Source: Winogradskyella psychrotolerans
GTDB taxonomy: Bacteria > Bacteroidota > Bacteroidia > Flavobacteriales > Flavobacteriaceae
Reading direction: 5' to 3'
DNA: 64,000 bases
Assembly: GCF_018860565.1 (NCBI RefSeq)
Contig: NZ_JAHKPS010000022.1
Span: 733,195-797,194, forward strand
Below the pieces are notes generated by a model. That model searched no databases and had not been told where the DNA came from. It saw nothing but the letters and a program-made list of their open reading frames with translations. This document shows, one piece after another, positions 55,146-64,000 of this stretch (the first letter of the stretch is position 1; every line of letters begins with the position of its first letter). Position numbers and translations under genes: made by a program.

Positions 55146-56476
55146 TGAAAAGGCTGGTAATTCTTGGTGGAGGTGAAAGTGGAGTAGGAACAGCGCTTTT
55201 AGGAAAAGCAAAAGGATACGACGTATTTGTATCAGATAAAGGAAAGATTAAAGAAAAATATAAAGACGTTCTTTTAAATAATGAGATTGAATTTGAAGAT
55301 GAACAGCATACGGAATCAAAAATTCTGAATGCAGACATCGTCATGAAAAGTCCTGGTATTCCAGATAAAGTGGCTTTGGTGAAACAAATTCGTGAAGCAG
55401 GAATTACAGTGGTTTCTGAAATTGAATTTGCTTCCAAATTTACGGGGGCGACTTTAGTTGCAATTACAGGAAGTAATGGCAAGACCACAACGGCAACCTT
55501 AACACATCACTTGTTAAAACAAGAATTAGATGTTGGGTTAGCTGGGAATATAGGTGATAGTTTCGCGAAGCAAATTTTAGAAAAAAATCATGATAACTAT
55601 GTGTTGGAGATTAGTAGTTTTCAATTAGATGATATCATGGATTTTAAACCAAAAATTGCGGTTTTAACCAATATTACACCAGATCATTTAGATAGATACG
55701 ATTATAAGTTTGAAAATTATATCGCCTCAAAATTTAGAGTGGTAGAGAATCAAACAGAAGACGATTATTTTATATATGATGCTGATGATGAGGTTATTTC
55801 AGACTATATGAAAACGCATCAAATTCGATCAAAAAAATTGCCTTTTTCATTAACAAAAGTTATTGAGCAAGGCGCATATTTAGACAACAATAAGATAATA
55901 ATAACAATAGATAATAATAAAATCATTATGCCAACAAAGAATTTAGCATTAGAAGGAAAGCACAACGTGAAGAATGCAATGGCAGCTTCTACTGTGGCAC
56001 ATTTACTTAAAATTAGAAAACAAACTATACGAGAAAGTTTGGAGAATTTTCAAGGTGTTGAGCATCGTTTAGAGCATGTATTAAAAATTAATAAAGTGCA
56101 ATACATTAATGATTCAAAAGCAACAAATGTAAATGCTACTTATTTTGCTCTTGAAAGTATGGATGCTCCAACGGTTTGGATTGTTGGAGGTGTTGATAAG
56201 GGCAATGAATATAGAGAATTGTTTCCTTTTGTAAACGAAAAAGTTAAAGCTATTGTTTGTTTAGGAGTAGATAATTCAAAGCTTATAGAGTCATTCGGAA
56301 AAATGGTTGATGTAATTATTGAAACGCAATACATGAGTGAAGCGGTAAAAATAGCATATAAGCTTGCTCAAGCTGGAGATAATGTGTTGTTATCACCTGC
56401 ATGTGCTAGTTTCGATTTATTTGAAAATTATGAAGATAGAGGACGTCAATTTAAAAATGCCGTTCGAAATTTATAA
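55145..56476 (+). CDS. murD: UDP-N-acetylmuramoylalanine-D-glutamate ligase
   Basis: 443 residues. Adds D-glutamate to UDP-MurNAc-L-Ala. N-terminal Rossmann domain begins LVILGGGESGVGTALL; ATP loop ITGSNGKTTTATL near 107; NDSKATNVNATYFAL near 320 and LLSPACASFDLFENYEDRG near 417 are MurD signatures. Starts one base inside the mraY stop. 47 bases before ftsW. Confidence 0.96.
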   Translation: MKRLVILGGGESGVGTALLGKAKGYDVFVSDKGKIKEKYKDVLLNNEIEFEDEQHTESKILNADIVMKSPGIPDKVALVKQIREAGITVVSEIEFASKFTGATLVAITGSNGKTTTATLTHHLLKQELDVGLAGNIGDSFAKQILEKNHDNYVLEISSFQLDDIMDFKPKIAVLTNITPDHLDRYDYKFENYIASKFRVVENQTEDDYFIYDADDEVISDYMKTHQIRSKKLPFSLTKVIEQGAYLDNNKIIITIDNNKIIMPTKNLALEGKHNVKNAMAASTVAHLLKIRKQTIRESLENFQGVEHRLEHVLKINKVQYINDSKATNVNATYFALESMDAPTVWIVGGVDKGNEYRELFPFVNEKVKAIVCLGVDNSKLIESFGKMVDVIIETQYMSEAVKIAYKLAQAGDNVLLSPACASFDLFENYEDRGRQFKNAVRNL

Positions 56477-56523
56477 ATGAGATATTAGAGATGAATTAGG
56501 GGCTCATCTATAAAAGGTTAAGC

Positions 56524-57714
56524 ATGCAAAACATATTTAAACAAATAAAAGGAGATAAAGCTATTTGGGCAATAGTCGCGCTATTGGCTATATTTTCGTT
56601 TATGCCTGTTTATAGTGCTGCGAGTAATTTGGCAAATATTGGAAATACAAATACATTTTCATTGCTTGTAAAACACTTTATGCACTTGCTTTTAGGTTTT
56701 GTAATTATGTTTGGGGTTCATAAAATACCATATAAATACTTTCGTGGGTTATCTATGGTTATGATTCCCATTGTGTTTGTGCTGTTGCTTGTTACTATGT
56801 TGCAAGGGACAACCATTGATGGTGCAAATGCGAGTCGTTGGATTCAGATTCCTATTGTGAATATGTCTTTTCAAACTTCAACGTTGGCAGCTGTTGTTTT
56901 GATGGTTTATGTGGCAAGATATTTGTCAAAAATAAAAGATAAAGAAGTTAGTTTTAAGGAATCGTTGTTACCGCTTTGGGGACCAGTTTTTCTAGTCTTA
57001 ATTTTAATTTTACCTGCCAATTTTTCTACAACAGCAATCATTTTTACAATGATAATGATGCTGGCATTTATTGGTGGTTATCCAATAAAGTATCTTTTAA
57101 TTATTGTAGGGACAGGCTTATTAGCTCTTACAATGTTTGTTCTGGTAGCTAAAGCATTTCCAGATGCGATGCCAAATAGAGTAGATACATGGATGAGTAG
57201 AATTGAAAATTTTACTAATGATGGAGATACCGAAGCTGATTATCAGATTGAAAAAGCAAAAATAGCTATTGCTACTGGTGAAATTAAAGGTTTAGGACCA
57301 GGAAAAAGTATTCAGAAGAATTTCTTACCTCAGTCGTCTTCAGATTTTATTTTTGCCATTATTATAGAGGAATATGGTCTTATAGGTGGAGTGTTTATAC
57401 TGATTTTGTATTTATGGTTCTTGTTTAGAGTAGTGGTGGTGAGTCATAAATCGGATACCATATTTGGAAGGTTATTGGTTTTAGGTGTTGGTTTGCCAAT
57501 TGTATTTCAAGCCTTAATAAATATGGCAGTTGCTGTTGAGTTATTTCCGGTGACTGGCCAGACCTTGCCCTTGATTAGTAGTGGAGGAACATCTATTTGG
57601 ATGACATGCTTGTCCATAGGAATTATTTTAAGTGTTAGTGCTAAACGTGAAGAATTAAAGGAGAAAGAAGATGCAGAAGATAATCCATTAGCCATATTAA
57701 GCGAAGCAATTTAA
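56524..57714 (+). CDS. ftsW: Septal peptidoglycan glycosyltransferase FtsW
   Basis: 396 residues, SEDS family with about ten membrane helices. FIFAIIIEEYGLIGG near residue 276 and PLISSGGTSIWMT near 348 are the SEDS signatures; the conserved Asp of the extracellular loop is in the MSRIENFTNDGDTEADYQ region near 225. It polymerises glycan strands at the septum together with FtsI (50361). Its C-terminal tail is acidic. Followed by a 129-base spacer with a degenerate repeat (57781-57815). Confidence 0.94.
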   Translation: MQNIFKQIKGDKAIWAIVALLAIFSFMPVYSAASNLANIGNTNTFSLLVKHFMHLLLGFVIMFGVHKIPYKYFRGLSMVMIPIVFVLLLVTMLQGTTIDGANASRWIQIPIVNMSFQTSTLAAVVLMVYVARYLSKIKDKEVSFKESLLPLWGPVFLVLILILPANFSTTAIIFTMIMMLAFIGGYPIKYLLIIVGTGLLALTMFVLVAKAFPDAMPNRVDTWMSRIENFTNDGDTEADYQIEKAKIAIATGEIKGLGPGKSIQKNFLPQSSSDFIFAIIIEEYGLIGGVFILILYLWFLFRVVVVSHKSDTIFGRLLVLGVGLPIVFQALINMAVAVELFPVTGQTLPLISSGGTSIWMTCLSIGIILSVSAKREELKEKEDAEDNPLAILSEAI

Positions 57715-57780
57715 ATGAAAAAATAAAAGAGAGTTAAGAGTCAAGAAAAAAATGAATTTAGAGTAATTTGAATTGAGTTA

Positions 57781-57815
57781 TTGTCTCCTTGAGGGGATTT
57801 TAAGGCTGTTTTTAC
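57781..57815. repeat. Degenerate half-copy of the CCCCTCAAGGGG repeat
   Basis: TTGTCTCCTTGAGGGGATTTTAAGGCTGTTTTT matches the right arm at 6807-6840 with about five substitutions. The left arm is not present, so the hairpin is lost. It lies between ftsW and murG. Confidence 0.75.
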
Positions 57816-57843
57816 TAAAGTTAAAACGTTGGAATTTTAAAGA

Positions 57844-58950
57844 TTGAAAAATAATAAGACATATCGATTTATCCTATCAGGAGGAGGAACAGGAGGGCAT
57901 ATTTATCCTGCGGTTGCGATTGCAGACGAGTTAAAGTCGCGCTATCCTGATGCCAAGTTCTTGTTTGTTGGTGCTTCTGATCGCATGGAAATGGATAAGG
58001 TGCCACAAGCCGGTTATAAAATTGAAGGCTTATGGATTTCTGGGATCCAACGCAAATTAACATTGAAGAATTTAGCATTCCCGTTTAAACTATTAAGCAG
58101 TTTGCTGCGTTCAAGAAAAATTGTAAATGCGTTTAAGCCAGATGCCGTTATTGGAACCGGAGGTTTTGCTAGTGGTCCATTGTTGCAGGTGGCTTCGTCA
58201 AAAGGTATACCAAGTTTAATTCAGGAACAGAATTCATTCCCAGGAATTACAAATAAGTTGCTGGCAAAAAAAGTGAATACCATCTGTGTGGCTTATGAAG
58301 GGTTAGAAAAATTCTTTCCAAAAGCTAAAATTAGGTTGACCGGTAACCCAATTAGAAAAGATTTGTTACATGTAAAAGATAAGCATATTGAAAGTAAAGA
58401 TGTCTTTAAGTTAACACACAATAAGCAAACACTTTTAGTTTTGGGCGGGAGTTTAGGTGCAAGACGGATCAATCAGCTTATAGAAGAAAATATCAATTTT
58501 TTTGAAGCACAAGATATTCAAGTCATATGGCAATGTGGAAAACTGTATTACGACCAGTACAAGCAGTATAACGAATTAGAGCATGTGCAAGTTCATGCGT
58601 TTTTAAATCAGATGGATTTGGCTTATGCCGCTGCAGATGTTATTATTTCTAGAGCAGGTGCTATTTCGGTTTCGGAATTATGTATTGTTGGCAAGCCAGT
58701 GGTTTTTATACCATCGCCAAATGTGGCAGAAGATCATCAAACTAAAAATGCAAAATCGGTTGCAGATAAAAATGCCGCTGTTTTAATACGAGAAAAAGAT
58801 TTGAATACTGATTTTCAAAACGAATTTTCAGAATTAATTTCTAATAAAAATAAACAAAGCGAATTAAGTAAAAATATAGAAGCCTTAGCATTGGTAAATG
58901 CAACAAATGCTATTGTTGATGAAGTTGAAAAATTATTAAAAAGTAAATGA
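57844..58950 (+). CDS. murG: UDP-GlcNAc:lipid I N-acetylglucosaminyltransferase
   Basis: 368 residues. Converts lipid I to lipid II on the inner face of the membrane. [18 protein letters not shown] near residue 12 (G loop 1), GTGGFASGP near 101, [11 protein letters not shown] near 200 and [12 protein letters not shown] near 263 are MurG motifs. Start codon TTG (57844): the next in-frame ATG would delete the first glycine loop. ATGA overlap with murC. Confidence 0.95.
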   Translation: MKNNKTYRFILSGGGTGGHIYPAVAIADELKSRYPDAKFLFVGASDRMEMDKVPQAGYKIEGLWISGIQRKLTLKNLAFPFKLLSSLLRSRKIVNAFKPDAVIGTGGFASGPLLQVASSKGIPSLIQEQNSFPGITNKLLAKKVNTICVAYEGLEKFFPKAKIRLTGNPIRKDLLHVKDKHIESKDVFKLTHNKQTLLVLGGSLGARRINQLIEENINFFEAQDIQVIWQCGKLYYDQYKQYNELEHVQVHAFLNQMDLAYAAADVIISRAGAISVSELCIVGKPVVFIPSPNVAEDHQTKNAKSVADKNAAVLIREKDLNTDFQNEFSELISNKNKQSELSKNIEALALVNATNAIVDEVEKLLKSK

Positions 58951-60293
58951 ATTTCGGTAAAGTAAATAACGTCTATTTTATTGGTGTCGGAGGTATCGGA
59001 ATGAGTGCTATTGCGCGTTATTTTGTAGCCAATGGTAAGCAAGTGTCAGGTTATGATAAAACACCTACTGAAATTACAAATTCGCTTGAGGAGGTAGGTG
59101 TTACTATTCACTTTGAAGATGATATTAAAGCTGTTTCAGAGGTCTTTTTAAATCCTGAAAACACACTTGTAGTATATACGCCTGCAATTCCTAAAAATCA
59201 TTCAGAATTCAACTATTTTAAAGCTAATGGTTTTAATGTTTTAAAACGTTCTACAGTTTTAGGTGAAATTACCAAGCAAACCGTTTGTCTTGCTGTTGCG
59301 GGAACACATGGTAAAACAACTACAACAAGTATTTTAGGGCATTTGTTACATGTGTGTAATGTGCCTGTTACGGCGTTTTTGGGTGGAATAAGTGAGAATT
59401 ATAATTCCAATTTAATTATTAACGGAACAGAAGTTACAGTTGTAGAAGCCGATGAGTTTGATCGTTCGTTTTTAACCTTGTCACCAGATTTGGCCTGCAT
59501 AACATCAATGGATGCAGATCATTTGGATATTTATGGAAATGCAGAAGCGCTAGTAAGTACCTTTAAGGAATTTTCAGAGTGTATAAAGCCAAACGGAAAA
59601 TTATTTATTAAAAATGGTTTGCCGTTAGAGGGGATTACTTACGGAATTGAAGACGATTCTGATTATTGTGCTCAAAATATCTCTATAGCAAACGGTAGTT
59701 ATGTTTTTGATGTTAAGACACCAAGTGGGATTTATAAAAATTTCAAGTTTAGCCTGCCAGGCAGACACAACTTATCTAATGCAATAATTGCATTGGCTAT
59801 GGCTGCAGAATATGGTTGCTCTTATGAAGAACTCGCTAAAGGTTTAGAAACTTACCAGGGTGTAAAGCGCAGATTTACGTATCAGATTAAAACAGATAAT
59901 TTTGTGTTTATAGATGATTACGCGCATCATCCTGAAGAAATTAATGCAGTACATCAAGCCGTAAGGGAAATGTATCCAGATAAAAAGGTATTGGCTATTT
60001 TTCAACCGCATTTGTTTAGTAGAACAAAAGATTTTGCAGATGGATTTGCAGAAAGTCTTTCAAAATTCGATGAATTATTGCTGTTAGATATCTATCCAGC
60101 AAGAGAATTACCTATAGAAGGAGTAACGTCTAAATGGCTTCTAGATAAGATTGAAAATTCGAATAAAAAATTAATTCAAAAGACAGAAATAATTAATGAA
60201 ATTAAAAAATCTGAAGCTCAAATCGTTTTAACAATTGGAGCTGGAGATATTGGAGTTGAAGTTAAACATATAAAAGAAGCTTTCTATGTTTAA
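58947..60293 (+). CDS. murC: UDP-N-acetylmuramate-L-alanine ligase
   Basis: 448 residues. First Mur ligase. [16 protein letters not shown] near residue 8 is the N-terminal nucleotide loop; [11 protein letters not shown] near 115 is the ATP loop; [10 protein letters not shown] near 168 and [10 protein letters not shown] near 325 are further signatures. The gene begins in an ATGA overlap with murG and overlaps ftsQ by eight bases. There is no ddl or murB between murC and ftsQ. Confidence 0.96.
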   Translation: MNFGKVNNVYFIGVGGIGMSAIARYFVANGKQVSGYDKTPTEITNSLEEVGVTIHFEDDIKAVSEVFLNPENTLVVYTPAIPKNHSEFNYFKANGFNVLKRSTVLGEITKQTVCLAVAGTHGKTTTTSILGHLLHVCNVPVTAFLGGISENYNSNLIINGTEVTVVEADEFDRSFLTLSPDLACITSMDADHLDIYGNAEALVSTFKEFSECIKPNGKLFIKNGLPLEGITYGIEDDSDYCAQNISIANGSYVFDVKTPSGIYKNFKFSLPGRHNLSNAIIALAMAAEYGCSYEELAKGLETYQGVKRRFTYQIKTDNFVFIDDYAHHPEEINAVHQAVREMYPDKKVLAIFQPHLFSRTKDFADGFAESLSKFDELLLLDIYPARELPIEGVTSKWLLDKIENSNKKLIQKTEIINEIKKSEAQIVLTIGAGDIGVEVKHIKEAFYV

Positions 60294-61008
60294 AATAAAT
60301 TATAACTACATAAAAATCATTGGTTTAATTGTTTTGGTGAGTTTTTTGTTTGCCTTTTCTAATCAAAGAAATAAAACTAGAAAAGTAAGCGAGCCTAACA
60401 TCACATTCTTAGGAGAAAACAAATTGTTTATAACAGATGCGAATGTTAGTAAATTGTTAATAGTAAATCAGGAACCTGTTTCGGAGCAACCTAAAGAAAT
60501 TATAGATTTGAATAAATTAGAATCTGCCCTGAAATCTAATCCAATGATAAAGCAAGCGGAAGTGTTTATGTCAGTAAACGGTGCACTTTCGGCTGAAATC
60601 GAACAGAAACGACCTATTGCAAGAGTGCACACAAATGCGTCATATTATATCGATGATGAAGGTGGTTATATGCCTTTGTCTTATAATTATGCAGCAAGGG
60701 TACCACTCGTTACTGGTAATATTGAGAAAAATAAGCTCGAAACAGTCTTTCAATTTGCAAAAACTGTAGATGAAGATGATTTCTTAAAGAAACATATCAT
60801 TGAGATTCGTCAAAATGACGATAATACTATTGATTTTAAAATTAGAAAATGTGATTTTACGGTTCATGTAGGAACTTTAAAACAACTCAAAAAAAAGATG
60901 AATAATTTTAAGGCTTTTTATCAAAAAGCTTTAAAAGACCAAGTTTTAGATCATTATTCAAAAGTGAATTTAAAGTTTGATAAACAAGTTATTTGCACCA
61001 AAAAGTAA
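60286..61008 (+). CDS. ftsQ: Cell division protein FtsQ
   Basis: 240 residues: short cytoplasmic N-terminus, one membrane helix (about 7-24, IKIIGLIVLVSFLFAFS), then a periplasmic POTRA-like and FtsQ domain. Segments LESALKSNPMIKQAEVFMSVNGALSAEIEQKRPIARV (about 69-106) and YIDDEGGYMPLS (about 116) are the conserved parts. It recruits FtsL/B and activates FtsWI. Weak sequence conservation is balanced by its place between murC and ftsA. Confidence 0.9.
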   Translation: MFKINYNYIKIIGLIVLVSFLFAFSNQRNKTRKVSEPNITFLGENKLFITDANVSKLLIVNQEPVSEQPKEIIDLNKLESALKSNPMIKQAEVFMSVNGALSAEIEQKRPIARVHTNASYYIDDEGGYMPLSYNYAARVPLVTGNIEKNKLETVFQFAKTVDEDDFLKKHIIEIRQNDDNTIDFKIRKCDFTVHVGTLKQLKKKMNNFKAFYQKALKDQVLDHYSKVNLKFDKQVICTKK

Positions 61009-61011
61009 ATT

Positions 61012-62343
61012 ATGGACAAGCAAAACATTTCGGTAGGCCTAGATATAGGAACCACAAAAATTGTGGCCATGATTGGTCGCAAAAACGAGTATGATAAAGT
61101 AGAAATCTTAGGCTTAGGTAAAGCCAAAAGTATGGGTGTGCATCGTGGTGTGGTAAATAATATCACCCAAACCATTCAGTCTATTCAACAAGCAGTTCAA
61201 GAAGCTGAGGCTGCTGCTGGTGAAAAAATTGAAGATGTTACCGTTGGTATTGCAGGTCAGCATATACGTAGTTTGCAACATAGCGATTACATTACGCGCC
61301 CAAATTCTGATATGGTTATTGATGAAGAGGATATTGATCGTTTAATCAATCAGGTTCACAAATTAGTAATGCTTCCTGGCGAAGAAATTATTCATGTGTT
61401 ACCACAAGAGTTTAAAATTGATGGTCAGGCCGAAATAACAGAGCCAATAGGAATGTATGGTGGACGTTTGGAAGCCAATTTTCATGTTGTAGTTGGTCAG
61501 GTATCATCGATTAGAAATGTTGGTCGTTGTATACAAAGTGCAGGCTTAAATTTAGAAGGTATTACGCTAGAGCCTTTAGCTTCGGCAAATGCTGTTTTAA
61601 GCAGAGAAGAAAAAGAAGCTGGTGTTGCGTTAATTGACATAGGAGGAGGAACAACAGATTTGGCTGTATTTAAAGATGGTATTATCCGTCACACTGCTGT
61701 TATACCTTTTGGAGGAAACGTAATTACTGAAGATATAAAAGAAGGCTGTTCAATTATAGAAAAACAAGCTGAACTTTTAAAAGTGAAATTTGGATCGGCG
61801 TGGCCAGGAGAAAACAAGGATAATGAAATTGTTTCTATTCCTGGATTAAGAGGAAGAGAACCAAAAGAAATTACATTAAAAAACTTGTCTAAAATTATCC
61901 ACGCTAGAGTCGTAGAAATTATAGAGCAAGTTTATGTCGAAATAAAAAATTACGGTCACGAAGAGCAAAAGAAAAAACTAATTGGTGGTATTGTTTTAAC
62001 AGGAGGTGGAGCGCAGCTCAAACACTTAAAGCAATTGGTAGAATATATCACAGGCATGGATACTAGAATAGGCTATCCTAATGAACATTTAGCTGGTGAT
62101 AGTGACGAAGATATAGCAAGTCCATTATTTGCAACAGCAGTTGGTTTAGTTATGGATGGCTTAAAGCGTCAAGAACGTAAAAAAGTAGAAGCAATTGAAG
62201 AAGAAATGATTGCGGCTGTAGAAGAAGAACAAATGCAAGAGCCAGAAATGGATGTTGTAGTAGAAGAACCAAAAAAAGAACGACGTTCATTTTTAGATAA
62301 GCTGACGGAACGCGTAAAGGATTTTTTGGACAATGCGGAATAA
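61012..62343 (+). CDS. ftsA: Cell division protein FtsA
   Basis: 443 residues. Actin-like ATPase that anchors FtsZ. VGLDIGTTKIVAMIGR near residue 8 (phosphate 1), ALIDIGGGTTDLAVF near 203 (phosphate 2), VLTGGGAQLKHL near 327 (adenosine). An acidic linker (about 385-420) precedes the C-terminal amphipathic helix RSFLDKLTERVKDFLDN, which binds the membrane. Three bases after ftsQ; 65 bases before ftsZ. Confidence 0.96.
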   Translation: MDKQNISVGLDIGTTKIVAMIGRKNEYDKVEILGLGKAKSMGVHRGVVNNITQTIQSIQQAVQEAEAAAGEKIEDVTVGIAGQHIRSLQHSDYITRPNSDMVIDEEDIDRLINQVHKLVMLPGEEIIHVLPQEFKIDGQAEITEPIGMYGGRLEANFHVVVGQVSSIRNVGRCIQSAGLNLEGITLEPLASANAVLSREEKEAGVALIDIGGGTTDLAVFKDGIIRHTAVIPFGGNVITEDIKEGCSIIEKQAELLKVKFGSAWPGENKDNEIVSIPGLRGREPKEITLKNLSKIIHARVVEIIEQVYVEIKNYGHEEQKKKLIGGIVLTGGGAQLKHLKQLVEYITGMDTRIGYPNEHLAGDSDEDIASPLFATAVGLVMDGLKRQERKKVEAIEEEMIAAVEEEQMQEPEMDVVVEEPKKERRSFLDKLTERVKDFLDNAE

Positions 62344-62408
62344 TACGCAATAACAAATTATCTAAATAGAATTAAAAATAGAATTGAAAACCCATAATCA
62401 TAATTAAA

Positions 62409-64000
62409 ATGAGTAATAGCAACGAATTTGGAAACATTTCATTTGATTTGCCAAAGCACCAATCAAACGTCATCAAAGTAATTGGTGTCGGTGGAGGTGG
62501 AAGTAACGCCATCAATCACATGTTTCAGCAAGGTATTAAAGGAGTTGATTTTGTAATCTGTAATACAGATTCTCAAGCACTTCAAAATAGTGGTGTTCCA
62601 AACAAAATACAATTAGGTGTTGCCTTAACAGAAGGTTTAGGAGCAGGTGCCAATCCAGATGTTGGAGAAGAAGCAGCAATAGAAAGTCTAGAAGACATTC
62701 GCAGAATGTTAGATACCAATACAAAAATGGTATTTATAACTGCAGGAATGGGTGGCGGAACAGGAACAGGTGCTGCACCAATCATTGCTAAAATGGCTAA
62801 AGAACTCGATATCTTAACGGTTGGAATTGTAACTATGCCATTTCAGTTTGAAGGTAAAATGCGTAATGCACAAGCCCAACGTGGTATAGAAAAATTGCGT
62901 TCTCATGTAGACTCATTAGTTGTGATTAACAACAATAAACTTCGTGAAGTATACGGAAACCTTGGGTTTAAAGCAGGTTTCTCTAAAGCAGACGAAGTAT
63001 TATCAACAGCATCTCGAGGTATTGCAGAAGTTATAACACATCACTACACTCAGAATATTGATTTACGTGATGCTAAAACCGTATTAAGTAATAGTGGTAC
63101 AGCGATTATGGGATCTGCTACTGCCTCTGGTCAAACTAGAGCACAAGAAGCTATTATGAGTGCTTTAGACTCTCCATTACTTAACGATAATAAAATTACA
63201 GGAGCTAAAAACGTATTGTTGCTAATCGTTTCTGGGTCTCAAGAAATTACTATCGATGAAATCGGAGAAATAAATGATCATATTCAAACTGAAGCTGGAT
63301 TTGGAGCCAATATTATTATGGGTGTTGGTGAAGATGAAGCGTTACAAGAATCTATTTCTGTAACTATTATTGCTACAGGATTTGATTTGGATCAGCAGAA
63401 TGAAATTTCTAATACGGAAACTAAGAAAGTTATTCATGCTTTAGGTGAAACAACAGAAACAAGTACACAAGAAAAAGAGCCTGCGATTATTACACCAGAT
63501 ATCGTTTTAGAAAAAGAAAAAGAGACACCAATTGTTCGTCACACTTTGCTTGAAGAAGAAGTCGAAGAAGAGGTAAAGAAAGAGCCAAAAGCGGAAGAAA
63601 ACAATGGAACAGACTTAATCGCTACAACAGATTTATTGAAAAATATGAATGTGGTTTATGATGAAGTTTTAGATAAAAAACCAGAAGCTACAATTGAGCC
63701 TGAAGATTTTGTGATTACTCCAATTGTAAATAAAGCGGAAGTCATTGAAGAACCAAAAGAAGAGCAAATCACTTTTTCTTTTGATTTACCATTGGCAAAT
63801 AAAGCAGAGGAAAAAGATGAAGAGCCTAAAGCTAAGGAAGAAAAAATGTTCTTTAGTTTAGAGGAAGAAGTTAAGGATATAGATGTTAATGCACCTGTAG
63901 AAATTATCTCAGTAACAGAGGTTAATGAGCAAGGTGAAAAACGTTATGCATTAGATGATTTTGAAACATTTCATTCCTCTATAAATACTAAAAAGGAAAA
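62409..64000 (+). CDS. ftsZ: Cell division protein FtsZ (partial, 3' end outside window)
   Basis: 530 codons are visible without a stop. Tubulin-like GTPase that forms the Z ring. GVGGGGSNAINHM near residue 27, the tubulin signature GMGGGTGTGAAP near 116, NNNKL near 177 and the T7 loop with KADEVLSTASRGIAE near 195 are intact. The GTPase core ends near residue 325. After that comes an unusually long acidic linker, over 200 residues so far, rich in Glu and Lys. The usual C-terminal peptide that binds FtsA is beyond the window. Bacteroidota FtsZ proteins often exceed 600 residues. Confidence 0.97.
   Translation, partial: MSNSNEFGNISFDLPKHQSNVIKVIGVGGGGSNAINHMFQQGIKGVDFVICNTDSQALQNSGVPNKIQLGVALTEGLGAGANPDVGEEAAIESLEDIRRMLDTNTKMVFITAGMGGGTGTGAAPIIAKMAKELDILTVGIVTMPFQFEGKMRNAQAQRGIEKLRSHVDSLVVINNNKLREVYGNLGFKAGFSKADEVLSTASRGIAEVITHHYTQNIDLRDAKTVLSNSGTAIMGSATASGQTRAQEAIMSALDSPLLNDNKITGAKNVLLLIVSGSQEITIDEIGEINDHIQTEAGFGANIIMGVGEDEALQESISVTIIATGFDLDQQNEISNTETKKVIHALGETTETSTQEKEPAIITPDIVLEKEKETPIVRHTLLEEEVEEEVKKEPKAEENNGTDLIATTDLLKNMNVVYDEVLDKKPEATIEPEDFVITPIVNKAEVIEEPKEEQITFSFDLPLANKAEEKDEEPKAKEEKMFFSLEEEVKDIDVNAPVEIISVTEVNEQGEKRYALDDFETFHSSINTKKE

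Overview
The window is AT-rich chromosomal DNA of a member of the Bacteroidota, almost certainly a Flavobacteriaceae species. The evidence is the gene content and order, the lack of Shine-Dalgarno sequences, promoters of the TAnnTTTG type, and a class II HMG-CoA reductase. I cannot name the genus. Nearly every gene is a recognisable housekeeping or biosynthetic gene. I see no prophage, CRISPR array, insertion sequence or defence island.

Region 1 (1-21.6 kb, minus strand) is amino-acid biosynthesis. A his operon (hisG-hisD-hisC, hisC cut by the window edge) is preceded by a leader peptide with four consecutive His codons, an antiterminator and a terminator: a textbook attenuator. A nine-gene arginine operon follows, in transcription order: GNAT acyltransferase, argG, argC, proC, argD, argF', argB, argE, argH. 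It covers glutamate to arginine through acylated intermediates, with an acylornithine transcarbamylase predicted to prefer the succinyl substrate. Next is the branched-chain operon ilvD-ilvB-ilvN-ilvC-ilvA plus a GapN-like dehydrogenase. It has a 688-base leader that holds a terminator and two candidate Ile/Leu/Val-rich leader peptides. The spacers of the arg and ilv operons are full of REP-like palindromes, many lying 6-9 bases before a start codon. tRNA-Phe ends this half.

Region 2 (21.7-48.4 kb) is mixed. The run coaX, outer-membrane protein, TPR protein, lptC, small membrane protein, CorC-like protein and PpiD-like foldase concerns CoA synthesis and the cell envelope. HMG-CoA reductase and a GYDIA-type GHMP kinase belong to the mevalonate route. 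A secreted DPP IV-like peptidase is followed by two POT peptide transporters, forming a peptide-scavenging module. Then come a thioredoxin-like protein, the surE-lpxB-NlpC/P60-comEC group, a tail-specific protease, a lone DppC-type permease, engB and an alpha/beta hydrolase.

Region 3 (48.6-64 kb, plus strand) is the division and cell-wall cluster: mraZ-rsmH-ftsL-ftsI-murE-mraY-murD-ftsW-murG-murC-ftsQ-ftsA-ftsZ, with ftsZ cut by the window end. Four MraZ-type boxes spaced in multiples of 10 bp overlap its promoter. murF, ddl and murB are absent from the cluster.

I found no wholly new system. The best leads are the his and ilv leaders, the start-codon-proximal hairpins, the GNAT proposed as first arginine enzyme, and the phased MraZ operator.
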